DNA of 64,000 nt from positions 1 to 64,000 of the forward strand of contig NZ_JASJAV010000016.1 in assembly GCF_030066895.1 (NCBI RefSeq), given 5' to 3'. Of this stretch, positions 38,044 through 50,448 are shown piece after piece (position 1 is the first letter of the stretch; each line of letters starts with the position of its first letter). The notes below the pieces were generated by a model, which worked only from the letters and a program-made list of their open reading frames with translations, had not been told where the DNA came from and did no database searches. This DNA is from Breoghania sp. (GTDB lineage: Bacteria; Pseudomonadota; Alphaproteobacteria; Rhizobiales; Stappiaceae). The translations under genes and the position numbers were made by a program.

Positions 38044-39147
38044 CTACTTCATGTAGTCGTACTTGCCGTCCTTCCACTCGTAGAAGACGTAGCCCGGCAG
38101 GGTCACGTCGCCCTTGTCGTCGAATGAAAGATCGCCCAGCACCGTGTCGAAGGTGCCATCATTGAGCGCCGCGGTGATGGCATCGTAGTCGGTGGAACCG
38201 GCAGCCTTGACCGCATCCACATAGGTCTGGATGGCGGCGTAGGTGTACATCACATAACCTTCCGGCTCGATGCCCTTCTTGCGGAACTCGGCCCCGATCG
38301 GCGCCGCAGCTTCGTTCTTGCGCGGATCCTGCAAGAAGGTCGTCAGCGAGCCTTCGCCCGCATCACCCGTGATCGCCCAGTACTCGTCGGTGACCAGCGC
38401 ATCGCCGGAGACCAGCACCGTGTCCATGCCCTGATCGCGCATCTGACGCGCCATCAGACCGGCTTCGGTGTGATAGCCGCCGACATAGAGAACGCCGATA
38501 TCCTGCTGCTTCAGCTTGGAAACGAGCGCGGTGTAATCCTTTTCACCGGCGGTGTAGGATTCCACGAGCGTCGGCTTCTTGCCGGCCGCTTCCATGAACT
38601 TCTGCGTCTGATCGGCAAGACCCTTACCGTAGGCGGTTTTGTCATTGATGATCGCGATGTTTTTGTCGGCGAACTTCGAGGCCAGAAACTTGCCGGCAAC
38701 CTCGCCCTGCTGGTCATCACGACCGCAGACGCGGAAAACGCCGGGGCCCGGACGCTCGTCGGTGAACTTCGGGTTCGTGGAGGCCGGCGAGATCTGGATA
38801 ATACCTTCTTCCGCATAGACCGAAGAAGCCGGGATCGAGGAACCGGAGCAGAAGTGCCCGGCCACGAACGTCACGCCCTTGCCCACGAGCTGGTTGGCGA
38901 CCGCGACCGCCTGCTTGGGATCGCAGGCATCGTCGCCGACTTCGAGAACCAGCTTCTCGCCGTTGACGCCGCCTGCAGCGTTGATGTCGGCCACGGCCTG
39001 TTCGGCACCCGCCTTCATCTGCTGACCGAAAGCCGCATACTGGCCGGTCATCGGACCGACCGTCGCGATGGTGATGTCTGCAAGTGCGGCAGACGACATC
39101 GCCACGCCAAAGGACATCGCGACACCGGCCATCAAGATCTTTTTCAT
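38044..39147 (-). CDS. livK: Branched-chain amino acid ABC transporter substrate-binding protein
   Basis: 367 residues, ATG 39147 to TAG 38044; the frame opens further upstream, but MKKILMAGVAMSFGVAMSSA is an obvious signal peptide (cleavage near ALA-D) with GGGAGT upstream. Mature protein is a LIVBP-type type I periplasmic fold: ITIATVGPMTGQYAAFGQQM, GDDACDPKQAVAVANQLV, FVAGHFCSGSSIPASSVYAE and LYVGGYHTEAGLMARQMRDQ. Binds Leu, Ile, Val or related ligands and delivers them to LivHM. Last gene of an intact liv operon. Confidence 0.93.
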   Translation of the reverse strand: MKKILMAGVAMSFGVAMSSAALADITIATVGPMTGQYAAFGQQMKAGAEQAVADINAAGGVNGEKLVLEVGDDACDPKQAVAVANQLVGKGVTFVAGHFCSGSSIPASSVYAEEGIIQISPASTNPKFTDERPGPGVFRVCGRDDQQGEVAGKFLASKFADKNIAIINDKTAYGKGLADQTQKFMEAAGKKPTLVESYTAGEKDYTALVSKLKQQDIGVLYVGGYHTEAGLMARQMRDQGMDTVLVSGDALVTDEYWAITGDAGEGSLTTFLQDPRKNEAAAPIGAEFRKKGIEPEGYVMYTYAAIQTYVDAVKAAGSTDYDAITAALNDGTFDTVLGDLSFDDKGDVTLPGYVFYEWKDGKYDYMK

Positions 39148-39286
39148 GCAACTACTCCCTGATTCATGTTGCCAAGTGAACCTCTCTGGATGGGGATTTC
39201 CCCAAGGTGCGGGCATTTCGCCCTGCATTCGGCGAAACGGAGGGCCCTGTCGGCCGCACCCCTTCGCCATCGGCCGACGGCGCTCC

Positions 39287-39649
39287 TCAGAGCTCGCCGC
39301 CGGTAGTCTGCGGACGGGCCCGCCACGTGAACGGGCTCGTCTTTTCGTAAAGCCAGCTATATTGCGTCGTCATCTGCCAGGCCCGGGTGTGGCGCCAACC
39401 GGCAAAACCTGCGATCGCCAGTACGATGAAGTCGACCAGCCAGAAGTGGACGATCAAAAGGCTGCCCTCGAACAAGGCGTAATGCAAAAAACGCACCGCC
39501 AGCGACAGCAGCACCAGAAACCACGCCAGCCGCCACAGCGGCCGCCAGGTCAGCGCCGCCGCGCGTCCCGTCAGCCAAGCCGCTCCGCCGCCGAAGAACA
39601 CGGTGACGAGCAGGAAATCGCCCAGCGACACTTCGTATAAAACACACAT
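39287..39649 (-). CDS. DUF6867 membrane protein of the liv operon
   Basis: 120 residues, ATG 39649 to TGA 39287. Three or four membrane segments (FLLVTVFFGGGAAWLTG, LWRLAWFLVLLSLAVRFLHY, IVHFWLVDFIVLAIAGFAGW) and a polar C-terminus (TTQYSWLYEKTSPFTWRARP). This small protein is recurrently placed between livF and the binding protein in Rhizobiales and is assigned DUF6867 from memory. Its conserved place suggests an accessory of the transporter, which is inference. Intact. Confidence 0.75.
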   Translation of the reverse strand: MCVLYEVSLGDFLLVTVFFGGGAAWLTGRAAALTWRPLWRLAWFLVLLSLAVRFLHYALFEGSLLIVHFWLVDFIVLAIAGFAGWRHTRAWQMTTQYSWLYEKTSPFTWRARPQTTGGEL

Positions 39650-39661
39650 ACTTCTCGCCTC

Positions 39662-39775
39662 CTAGAGCGCTCGTTCTTCAGGCGAAAACGTCTGTACGAC
39701 AAGAAATCGCTCCAATATCAATTCCTTACACATATTCTTGTCGATCGACTCGGTTCCGTCCGATCGGAATACGCT

Positions 39776-39779
<4 letters not shown>
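39662..39779. repeat. Intergenic repeat R3 supplying the livF stop codon
   Basis: Ends are CTAGAGCG and CGCTCTAG; internal parts are related in inverted orientation (TACGACAAGAAATCG versus CTTGTCGATCGACTCGG). It fills the livF-DUF6867 gap. The CTCTAG at its livF end contains the TAG that terminates livF. Similar CTAGAGC-bounded elements are known in alphaproteobacteria. Confidence 0.7.
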
Positions 39780-40536
<757 letters not shown>

Positions 40537-40540
<4 letters not shown>

Positions 40541-41378
40541 AACCCCACCTCCTCTTCGATCTGCTCGATGTCCTCGTCCGCCACGCCCAGATAGGCCGCG
40601 ATCACCTTCGGATCGCTCTTCACCGCCTCCGGCGTGCCGTCGGCGATCTTCTCGCCGTAATCGAGTACGATGATGTGGTCGGAGATTTCCATCACCACCG
40701 ACATGTCGTGCTCGATCAGCACGACCGAAGTGTCGTGCTCCTTACGGATGTACATGAGCAGTTCGTTGAGTTCCGCACTCTCGCGCGGATCGAGGCCTGC
40801 GGCCGGCTCATCGAGACACAGGATCTGCGGGTGCGTGCACATGGCGCGCGCGATCTCCAGCCGACGCTGGTCGCCATAGGGGAGATCGGCGGCCGGATCG
40901 TCCGCACGCGCGATCAGATCGACCTTGTCGAGCCAGTAGCGCGCCTGATCGACCGCGTGCTTTTCCGCATCGCGGAACCGACCCAGCCCGAAGATACCCG
41001 CAAGCGAGAAGGCGGACGCCGTCATCAGCGGATTGTGCTGGGCGATCATCAGGTTTTCCAGCACCGTCATGCCGCCGAAGAGCCGGATGTTCTGGAACGT
41101 GCGCGCCACCCGCGCATCGCGCGAGATCTCGAAATCCGGCATCCGTTCCAGCAGGTACTCCTCGCCGGAGGAATGGCGCACAGTGATGCGCCCTTCCGTC
41201 GGTCTGTAGAAGCCGGTCATGCAGTTGAAGACGGTCGTCTTGCCCGCGCCGTTCGGCCCGATCAGGGCGGTGATGTCGCCGCGCCCGATATTGAAGGACA
41301 GGTCATCGACCGCCACGAGGCCGCCGAAGCGCATGGTCAGGTGCTCCACCGTGAGCACGGGGTTTTCCATCCAGCGGG

Positions 41379-41382
<4 letters not shown>
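40537..41382 (-). CDS. livG: Branched-chain amino acid ABC transporter, ATP-binding protein LivG
   Basis: 281 residues; ATG 41382 overlaps the livM stop (ATGA), preferred over the longer open frame. [20 protein letters not shown], Walker [10 protein letters not shown], LivG-specific [20 protein letters not shown], signature [14 protein letters not shown], Walker [14 protein letters not shown] and His switch [16 protein letters not shown]. The signature lacks the usual Ser-Gly-Gly but matches the LPYG-Q form normal in LivG. An acidic C-terminus ([13 protein letters not shown]) is slightly extended. Ends at TGA 40537 over the livF start. Confidence 0.95.
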
Positions 41383-42917
<1,535 letters not shown>

Positions 42918-42921
42918 GATC

Positions 42922-43857
42922 TCAAACCTTCTCCACTTCCGGCTTACCGAGCAGACCTTCGGGGAGGAAGATCAGCACGATCGCAAGGATGGAGAAGGCA
43001 GCGACGTCCTTGTATTCGACCGAGAAATAGCCGGACCAGAAGGTCTCGATCAGACCGATCAGCAACCCGCCCAGCATGGCGCCGGGAAGTGAGCCGATAC
43101 CGCCGAGCACCGCCGCGGTGAACGCCTTAACACCGGCCAGGAAGCCGATGTAGAAGTCGATCACACCGTAGTAGAGCAGGAACATCAGACCCGCCACGGC
43201 CGCAAGGGCCGCCCCCATGACGAAGGTCAGCGAGATGGTCCGGTCGACATTGACGCCGATCAGCGAGGCCATCTTGCGGTCCTGTTCGCACGCCCTTTGC
43301 GCGCGCCCGAGCGAGGTCTTGTTGATGAGAAGCGTGAAGCCGATCATCAGCACCGTGGTCATCACGATGATCAGGATCTGCAGATAGGAGAGCTGGACGA
43401 CGCAGCTGCCGTCGGACCCGTCTCCGCCCATCAGCGTGAAGCCGCCGGATATGAGCGGCTGCACCGGCTTGTTGCGCGCGCCCTGACTGAGCTGCACGAA
43501 ATTCTGCAGGGTGATCGACATGCCGATGGCGGTGATCAGTGGCGCCAGGCGGAACGAGTCGCGCAACGGCCGGTAGGCCAACCGTTCGACCGTCCACCCC
43601 CACACGGAGGTGAGCGCCATGGTGACGATCAGAATGCCCAGCAAAACGAGAACAAGGAGGGCTAGAGGCATCGCCGCCGTGACCCCGAAAGCGACCACCA
43701 TGATCAGCGCCAGGAAGGAGCCAACCATGAAAATATCGCCATGGGCGAAATTGATCATACCGATGATGCCGTAGACCACCGTGTATCCAATGGCGATGAG
43801 CCCATAAATGGACCCCAGCGCGACGCCATTAATGAGCTGTTGCAGGAAATATTCCAT
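42922..43857 (-). CDS. livH: Branched-chain amino acid ABC transporter permease LivH
   Basis: 311 residues; ATG 43857 ([20 protein letters not shown]) is the family start although the frame is open upstream. Eight or so membrane segments; [20 protein letters not shown] is the LivH N-terminal signature, [20 protein letters not shown] the ATPase-coupling loop, and [20 protein letters not shown] the C-terminal core. A short insertion ([11 protein letters not shown]) lies in a periplasmic loop. First gene of livH-M-G-F-DUF6867-livK; promoter expected at 43858-44225. Confidence 0.95.
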   Translation of the reverse strand: MEYFLQQLINGVALGSIYGLIAIGYTVVYGIIGMINFAHGDIFMVGSFLALIMVVAFGVTAAMPLALLVLVLLGILIVTMALTSVWGWTVERLAYRPLRDSFRLAPLITAIGMSITLQNFVQLSQGARNKPVQPLISGGFTLMGGDGSDGSCVVQLSYLQILIIVMTTVLMIGFTLLINKTSLGRAQRACEQDRKMASLIGVNVDRTISLTFVMGAALAAVAGLMFLLYYGVIDFYIGFLAGVKAFTAAVLGGIGSLPGAMLGGLLIGLIETFWSGYFSVEYKDVAAFSILAIVLIFLPEGLLGKPEVEKV

Positions 43858-44225
43858 TCGATCAGCAACCCCCCACGGAAAGGTGTGCCGTCTCAACCGA
43901 GAAACCCGGTGGCGGCTTTTCATAGTTGTCAAATTCTTAGCAAGCCCCATATCAGCATACAATTGTGTCTGGGCAGGAGATTGCTGAAAAGAAGTCCGTT
44001 TCAAAATCTAGAACGTTTGAGAAAATTATTCCCTCAACCGATTTAACTCACAACCCCCGAAATTGTTTTTTTGCACTCAAGACAGTCAACCACGGGAACA
44101 GGCACGCACAAGAATTAGGCAGTGCGATTCTTGCAGGCTTGCGGGCCCTATCCGCCATCTGTAGAGGGAGGGGGCGAGCCGCGTCCGACACCCGAGCCGG
44201 ACCGGGCGCGGCGGAAGGGAAGACG
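43858..44225. promoter_or_regulatory. Divergent promoter region, liv operon / flavin reductase
   Basis: About 368 bases; the half next to livH (43900-44100) is relatively AT-rich (GAAAATTATTCCCTCAACCG, TTTTTTGCACTC). It should carry promoters both ways. No operator can be assigned. Confidence 0.45.
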
Positions 44226-44744
44226 ATGGCAGACAACGAAACCGGCGACAGCACACTGAACGCTGTGAACGGCGCCGAATTCCGACAGGCGATGAGCCGA
44301 TTGTCCCAGCAGGTTCACGTCATCACCAGCATCGGCCCCAAGGGGCGTTGCGGCGTGACCGTTACGGCGGTAGCCTCGGTGAGCGACGATCCGCCGACCC
44401 TTCTGTTCTGCCTCAACCGCTCCAGCCGCACCTTCCCCTCATTCGCCGACAACAAGACGTTCTGCGTGAACACCCTGGACAGCGATCAAACCGCACTGGC
44501 CGACGCTTTCGCCGGTCGCGGGCATCTCGACACGGATGCGCGCTTTGCGCTTGGCACTTGGAGAGAAGGCACGACGGGATCGCCGGTTCTGGAAAATGCG
44601 CTGGCCACGTTCGAGTGCCGCGTTACCCAGGTCATCGACATGGCCACGCACCGGATCTTCTTCGGCGAAGTGGAAGCCGTCACCAACGGCGACGAGAACG
44701 CCCACTCCCTGACCTACTACAATCGGGAATACGTTTCGCTTTAG
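44226..44744 (+). CDS. Flavin reductase family protein
   Basis: 172 residues, ATG 44226 behind GGGAAG, to TAG 44744; intact. FMN-binding split-barrel: HVITSIGPKGRCGVTVTAVA (about residue 40), DDPPTLLFCLNRSSRTFPSF, FCVNTLDSDQTALADAFAG and THRIFFGEVEAV. Proteins of this HpaC/RutF group supply reduced flavin to two-component monooxygenases or act alone. No oxygenase component is adjacent, so the partner is unknown; the FAD monooxygenase at 6.7 kb is a one-component type and not an obvious partner. Confidence 0.88.
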   Translation: MADNETGDSTLNAVNGAEFRQAMSRLSQQVHVITSIGPKGRCGVTVTAVASVSDDPPTLLFCLNRSSRTFPSFADNKTFCVNTLDSDQTALADAFAGRGHLDTDARFALGTWREGTTGSPVLENALATFECRVTQVIDMATHRIFFGEVEAVTNGDENAHSLTYYNREYVSL

Positions 44745-44787
44745 GCGAAAGCGCACGACGGCGGCGTCGCGGAAGTGGTGCTTGTGG

Positions 44788-44917
44788 CCCATCCTTCGAG
44801 ACGCCGTCTTGCGATAACTCCTCAGGATGACGTTATCGTATTGATGTTTCTGAAGAAACGCTCAACACACACAACGTCATCCTGAGGAGGCGCGTAAGCG
44901 CCGTCTCGAAGGATGGG
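44788..44917. repeat. R2 inverted pair
   Basis: CCCATCCTTCGAGACGCCG ... CCTCAGGATGACGTTATC facing ACGTCATCCTGAGGAG ... GTCTCGAAGGATGGGC, with spacer TTGATGTTTC and CACACACAACG as in 21734-21866. Confidence 0.85.
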
Positions 44918-44958
44918 CTGCAAACGCCGTCCGAGCCCCTCCCACACACTCCCCCAAC

Positions 44959-45709
44959 CTATCGAATCGCGAACGCGGCCAGCCGCTTGTAGGCGGGCAT
45001 CGCCTCATCAGCGATCGCCTGGCCTTCCGGCGTCAATTGCGGTGCGGGCTTGTCGACGGGAGCCGCAAAGCCCGTCGAGTCCTCCACCGCGTGATACCAG
45101 TGCGGTGCCCAGGCCCCGTCGCTCTCCCGCCGTCCCGCAGGCCAGGACAACATCGCCTCATCGAAGGGGATGGCGAGCCGGTCGCACAGCTTGCCCAGAA
45201 CGCCAAGCGGATCGGCGAGCACGTCCGCCCCGTCGACCACCGGCGGCGCCTCGCCCAAACGATAGGCTACCCGCTCGAAGATCTCCTCCTGCTGCAGGAA
45301 CCCGAGATCGGCGAGCGTGACCTCGTCGCGCTTGGCCAAATAGAAGGGCCACGACCTGATCCAGGCGACGGATCAGGAAAGCATGGCGCAGTTCCGGGTG
45401 ATCCATCCAGTCGCGGCCGATCTCGGGGATCATGTGGTGGGTCATGTGCTTCTGGTAGAAGATCCAGGCCCCGTCCGGAACAGGTCCGAGCGCGGCCTCT
45501 GCCACCTTGCGCCAGTCCCGCTCATGGGCATCCAGAATCTCCGCGCGCATGGGATGGTCGATGCCGGTTTCCGCCAGATAGGCGGCGTAGAACGGCTCGT
45601 CCCAGACGACCGTATCCGCACAGTTCTCGAAGGCCCGCATCATCGCGGTGGAGATATTGCGCGGACCGGACCACATGGCGATCCGCACGACAGGGGAACG
45701 ACCGTTCAT
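44959..45709 (-). pseudogene. Sulfotransferase-like protein, frameshifted
   Basis: ATG 45709 opens MNGRSPVVRIAMWSGPRNIS; WSGPRNISTAMMRAF has the form of a sulfotransferase PAPS 5-prime phosphosulfate loop. WIFYQKHMTHHM and FLIRRLDQVVA follow; a frameshift near 45345 then leads to AKRDEVTLADLGFLQQEEIF and the C-terminus at TGA 44959. About 250 residues. It begins just after the class IV aminotransferase stop; this pairing recurs in alphaproteobacteria as far as I recall. The substrate is unknown; a P-loop kinase-like role cannot be excluded. Confidence 0.75.
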
Positions 45710-45712
45710 TCC

Positions 45713-46644
45713 TCACCCCTCCCCGCGCTTAGACGCATGGGCGCGCGCATCCGCCTTGTAGAGTGCGGACAGCTTCGCGGTGAGCGGACCCGGCCCGCTG
45801 GTTATGTCGCCGATCGAACGCCCGTCGACGGAGCGCACCGGCACAAGACCGGCAAACGTGCCCGTGACGAAGGCCTCATCCGCCGAATAGACGTCGAACA
45901 GCGTGAAGCGCTTCTCGTGAACGGGAATGCCGTTTTCCCGGCACAGCCGGATGACATTGGTCCGCGTGATGCCGCCCAGACAGTAAATGCCGTCCGAGGT
46001 CCACACCTCCCCGTCCTTCACGATGAAGAAATGCGTCGAGTTGCAGGTCGCCACGCAGCCATCGGGACCGAGCATCAACGCCTCGTCAGCGCCTGCCTTG
46101 GTCGCCTGGATGCAGGCGAGAATGCAGTTCAGCTTGGAATGGCTGTTGAGCTTCTGATCCTGCATGTCGGGCGCGGTGCGCCGCACATGGACGGTGAACA
46201 GCGTGATGCCCTTTTGCGCGATCTTCGGGTTGGGCGTCTTGTATTCGGGAATGATCACGACAGTCGCCGACCCGATAGTGATGCGCGGATCCTGATAGGG
46301 CGTCTTCTTGATGCCGCGGGTGACCATCAGCCGGATATGCGCGCCCTCGGTCATGCCGTTAGCCTCAAGGCACGCGAAAAGGCGCGCCGTCATTTTCTCC
46401 CGACTCAGCCCGATGTCGAGGTCGAGATAATGCGCGCCGTCATAGAGACGATCTAGATGGGCCTCGAGATAGGCGTGCCGCCGTCGACAACCCGCAGGCC
46501 CTCCCAGCCCCCATCGCCCAGAATGAAGCCGGAATCGAAGACGGAAACGACCGCCTCGTCGCGCGCAACGAGATCGCCGTTGACGGAGATGAGAATATCC
46601 GCATTGCGCGGATCATCCTGGTATTCGTGAGTGCCGGTGGACAT
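45713..46644 (-). pseudogene. Class IV aminotransferase (branched-chain/D-amino acid type), frameshifted
   Basis: ATG 46644 opens MSTGTHEYQDDPRNADILIS; GDLVARDEAVVSVFDSGFIL and GWEGLRVVDGGT follow. One missing base near 46465 ends this frame at ISRPI; the next continues AYLEAHLDRLYDGAHYLDLD and RLMVTRGIKKTPY to TGA 45713. The PLP-lysine segment NSHSKLNCILACIQATKAGAD and EALMLGPDGCVATCNSTHFF match class IV transaminases (BCAT/DAAT). About 310 residues. A single lesion. Precedes and nearly abuts the sulfotransferase-like gene. Confidence 0.88.
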
Positions 46645-46901
46645 GGACGGAGGGCTCTTTCGGAAGGTGGCAGGTGCACTTAGTGTTTCCACAACTGCCT
46701 CTCGGCTGACAAGAGCATCCGCGCCGGCAGCACGCTTCTCGCAGGCACCAAGGCGCGTTCCGGACGCGGCACCGGCAGGTGGAACACAAACTTATCACAA
46801 ATAACGATTATTAAATTTTTTCAACGCGCAACGGGACAATTCAAATGTTTATTTAAGTAACTTTGTTCAGAACTCTCTGACAATTTTGGCCATCTACATA
46901 G

Positions 46902-48787
46902 ATGATCGGATTTGCGCGATGGCTCGGCAAGACCTGTTCTGACAAAGAAGCATATGCACAAAACGGACATCCCCCGCCCCTCGATCAGCAGCCTGAAACG
47001 GAGAGTTCGGTCCCCAGCGCAACAAAGCTTCTCACGGACATCTCACGGCTCAAGAGAACGATCTTCATCGTCGAGTTTCTCGTGCTGGCGGGGCTGTTCT
47101 GTTACGAAACCTACGGTCAGTACCGACTGATCCAGAACCACGAGCGCGACATGATCGCGTCCTATGTGGTCAATACGTCCGACCGCACGCAATTGCTGAT
47201 GAAGCGCGACTGGACGCCGGAGCCACTTCCCTCACAACCGCAGAAAACCATCGCCCAGAAGCTGCAGCGCCTTCCCTTGCAGGCGATCGTTGAGCTGGAG
47301 GAGTTCGCCGTCGCCTCCGTGTTCCTCGGAACCACCCTGCTGGCGCGCGCCGACAACGGCACGAAGCTGCCCGTCCAGTTGTCCGACCCTATTTCCCGAC
47401 ATGGCGACAAAACCCGAGCAAACCGCAACGGCCGGGAAAGCCGCAACCGTCGATCCAGATTCCGGGGTCCACTAGAAATGGTTCTGGTACGAGGGCGTTC
47501 CCTATTTCGCCACCGCCGACCCGGTTGGTCCGCACCCACTCCTGGCGAACTCCGATGAGCCCGCGACCCTTCTTTTCGTCGTTCCCTTCGATGCCGCACG
47601 GCTGGCCAGAATCGCGGAGCATTTCGACCTGCCGACCTTGCACGCATTGCGCACCGCAGACGGATACTTCACCAACCGCATCCCGCTCGTTCAGGGCGAT
47701 GGCAGCCGGGTGGGACAGATCGCCTGGAACACCGAGTTCCGAAGCTCCATGCACCTTCTGGAAATCACGGTCGTGGCCATATTTCTCCTGCTCGTGCTCT
47801 ACAATGTCAGCCGGGCCCTTTCCCGCCGCATCAGCGCGCTCGGGAAGGAACTCGACCGGATCAACCTGTACAACCACCTAGAAAAGACGCGGTTGCGCCG
47901 CATGATCGAGTCCTCCAATGACGGCTTCGTCCTGCTGGATGAGAACGGCTATATCCTGGATTGCAACACGGCCATCACCAAGCGCTCTCTCCAGCCGCGG
48001 TCGAGCCTAATCGGCCAACCCGTGCGCGCATCCCTGCCGGACCTGCCGCTCGACGCTCCCGAATTCCTGTCCGGTCGCAAGACCATTCGCGCCCAGATGA
48101 AGAAACCGAACGGCGAAACCTACTGGCTCGATATCGGCGGCAGCCGGTTCGAAGACGACAGTTCGGCGGCCCGCTACATCATGGTCGCGCGCGGCATCAC
48201 CCATCGTTTGGAGGCGGAAAGGGAGATCTGGCACCAGGCGCATTTCCACATCCTGACCGGACTGCCAAACCGCACGCTGTTCAGAACCCGGCTCAACGCC
48301 GAACTGGTGAAAGCCTTCGACCAGGACAAGACCTTCATCCTGATGTTCGTCGATCTCGACGCCTTCAAGCAGGTGAACGATACGCTGGGACACGACGCGG
48401 ACGATGCCCTGCTCAAGATCGTCGCCGAGCGCTTCCGCACCCACGTTCCCAAGGACGTCATGGTCGGGCGGCTCGGCGGTGACGAATTCGGCGTCATTCT
48501 TCCCGCGGGCTCCTCTCCACAAGACAGCCGCGCTCGCCCGCTCCCTCGGCAAGGCCCTGTCGTAGCCCTACGACCTGCCCCAGGGCACCCGCGATATCTC
48601 CGCCAGCATCGCCATCGCCCCGCGCGACGGCCGGACCATAAACGAGCTGCTGCGCACCTCCGACAAGGCCATGTACACCGCCAAGCGCGTGGGCAAGGGC
48701 GGCTATGCGATGGCCAACGACCACGGCCCCGACAGCAACGACGACGACAAGAACCCGGGCTACAGATCCCTGAAGCGCTATTCGTGA
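46902..48787 (+). pseudogene. Membrane PAS-GGDEF diguanylate cyclase, nonsense and frameshifts
   Basis: ATG 46902 starts a cytosolic leader, a membrane segment (TIFIVEFLVLAGLFCYETY) and a periplasmic CHASE4-like sensor. A frameshift near 47390 and TAG at 47473-47475 break it; FLLLVLYNVSRALSRRISAL is the second segment. A PAS domain (IESSNDGFVLLDENGYILDC) and GGDEF domain follow (LTGLPNRTLFRTRL, MFVDLDAFKQVNDTLGH, GRLGGDEFGVIL) with the active loop intact. A frameshift near 48515 and TAG at 48563-48565 remove the C-terminus (DISASIAIAPRDG, TSDKAMYTAKRVGKGGY), ending at TGA 48787. Confidence 0.85.
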
Positions 48788-48888
48788 TCGCTCGCGGTGA
48801 GGGTGCGGACCGCGCCGAGGCGCTTGCCCGGCCACCGCGCCTGTGCCACACGGAAGGATATGACCCCGATCAACCGTGCGGCGACCCG

Positions 48889-49320
48889 ATGCGCCTTGTG
48901 CTAGCCCTGCTCCTACCGCTCGCCACCTTATTCCTTCGCGCTCGGCCTCACCCTGCCGCTACTTTCCTTCGAGAAACTCTATTTCTTCGAGGAAACGCGT
49001 CGCTCGTGCAGGTGGTGACGGGGCTGGATCGGGAGTGCGACCGCGCGCTCGCCGTGCTGGTGGGGTGCTTCTCCATCCTCTTTCCCACCGTCAAGATCCT
49101 GCTGCTGCACGTCGTTGCCATGGGCGGACGCGGCCGCTTTCTCCATCTGCTTGCCGCCGTTTCCAAGTGGTCGATGATGGACGTGATGGTGGCGGCGCTA
49201 GTGGTCTTTGCCGCGAAATCCAGCGGGCTTGCCACGGCAATCACCCAGCCGAGCCTGTGATTCTACGCCTTCGCCACGCTATCGACGGCGGTCGTCGCCG
49301 TGATGTGCCGAAACCGGTAG
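48889..49320 (+). pseudogene. PqiA-like membrane protein fragment
   Basis: ATG 48889 opens MRLVLALLLPLATL; a frameshift near 48940 separates FALGLTLPLLSFEKLYFFEE (other frame) from SLVQVVTGL. LAVLVGCFSILFPTVKILLL and LAAVSKWSMMDVMVAALVVF are the second and third membrane segments, typical of paraquat-inducible protein A domains. TGA at 49258-49260 precedes FYAFATLSTAVVAV and the final TAG 49320. About 145 codons, i.e. a single PqiA domain. Relatives take part in lipid transport across the envelope with MCE proteins. Confidence 0.7.
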
Positions 49321-49363
49321 GGCGGGTTTCGTCGGCCTGCCGTTGTTCTCTTTGCTCTCTCCG

Positions 49364-49451
49364 TCGTCATCCCCCGGCGAAGTCCGGGGGATCCAGCACT
49401 CTCCGCATGTATCGTGGCCCGCTGGATTGCCCGGACTTCGCCGGGCAATGA
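49364..49451. repeat. R1 variant, copy F
   Basis: GTCATCCCCCGGCGAAGTCC facing GGACTTCGCCGGGCAATGAC, with GGGGGATCCAGCA inside. A diverged R1 member with its own arm sequence. Confidence 0.75.
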
Positions 49452-49562
49452 CAGTGGACGGTATGCACTGAAATGCCCCTCCCGCTTCCCTTCAGGCACG
49501 TATCGAAGCATCGGGGCCAAAACCAGTATCCAATTCCCGGACCTATGCCCTAAAATGCCGCC

Positions 49563-50448
49563 ATGACGCAAATTCAGGCGATCCCGCAATTCCACCTCTT
49601 CGGCGAGGCGCCGGACGATACCGCCTTCGACTTCATCCATGTCGAGACGCTGGCCTCCCGCTCGGCCCGCCACGGCTGGACCATTGTGCTCCACAATCAC
49701 CGTCACCTGAACCACGTCTTCATCATCCGCTCCGGCGGCGGCACGGTGCGCATCGAGGAAGAGGAGATCGCGTTCGACGGCCCGGCCGTCCTCAGCATCC
49801 CGGCCACCGTTGCTCACGGCTTTGCCTTCTAGGAAAACATCGACGGCCACATCGCCACCTTCACCGAGGAAGTGGTTTCGGGAAACCGCGATGCGGCGGG
49901 CTCCGTGCGCGACCGGCTGAAGATGCTGTTCGCTGACCCGGTGCTGACATTCGAGGCAGGCGGGGTCTTCGCCGCGATCGACGCCCATATGCGCACGCTG
50001 GCCGACGAATTGGATCTCGCCCGCGACGGCCACCAGATCGCCATGCGCGTCCACCTCATGCTGCTGATCCTGGAAGTGGGCGCGGGCTTCGTGGGCGCGC
50101 TACAATCAGGTCACCCTGTGTGGGCTCGACGAGACCGTTTCCGCCCTGCGCGAGCTGATCGAGGACAATTTCCGCGCCTCCCGGCGCATCGGCGACTATG
50201 CCGACCGGCTGGGCATGACATCGGAGCGGCTCAACGAGCACTGCAAGCGGGTAACCGGCGTTACCGTCGGCCACCTGATCCGCCAACGGCTGATCACCGA
50301 AGCCAAGCGGCAGCTGCTCTTCACCGACATTTAGGCCTCCGAGATCGCCTACGACCTCGCCTTCGCGAACCCGTCCCATTTCTCCCGTTTCTTCCGCAAT
50401 CACACCGGCATGTCGCCGCAGGAATTCAGAAAAGGCAATCAGACATGA
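49563..50448 (+). pseudogene. AraC-family regulator (PobR-like), two ambers and a frameshift
   Basis: ATG 49563 opens IPQFHLFGEAPDDTAFDFIH, a cupin sensor (HNHRHLNHVFIIRSGGGTVR). TAG at 49830-49832 follows AHGFAF; reading continues with DRLKMLFADPVLTFEAG. A frameshift near 50100 leads to RASRRIGDYADRLGMTSERL and the AraC helix-turn-helix (GVTVGHLIRQRLITEAKRQL); TAG at 50332-50334 interrupts just before [20 protein letters not shown], and it ends at TGA 50448. About 295 codons. The stop overlaps the next gene (ATGA), so it probably was translated with the P1 peptidase gene. Confidence 0.88.
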
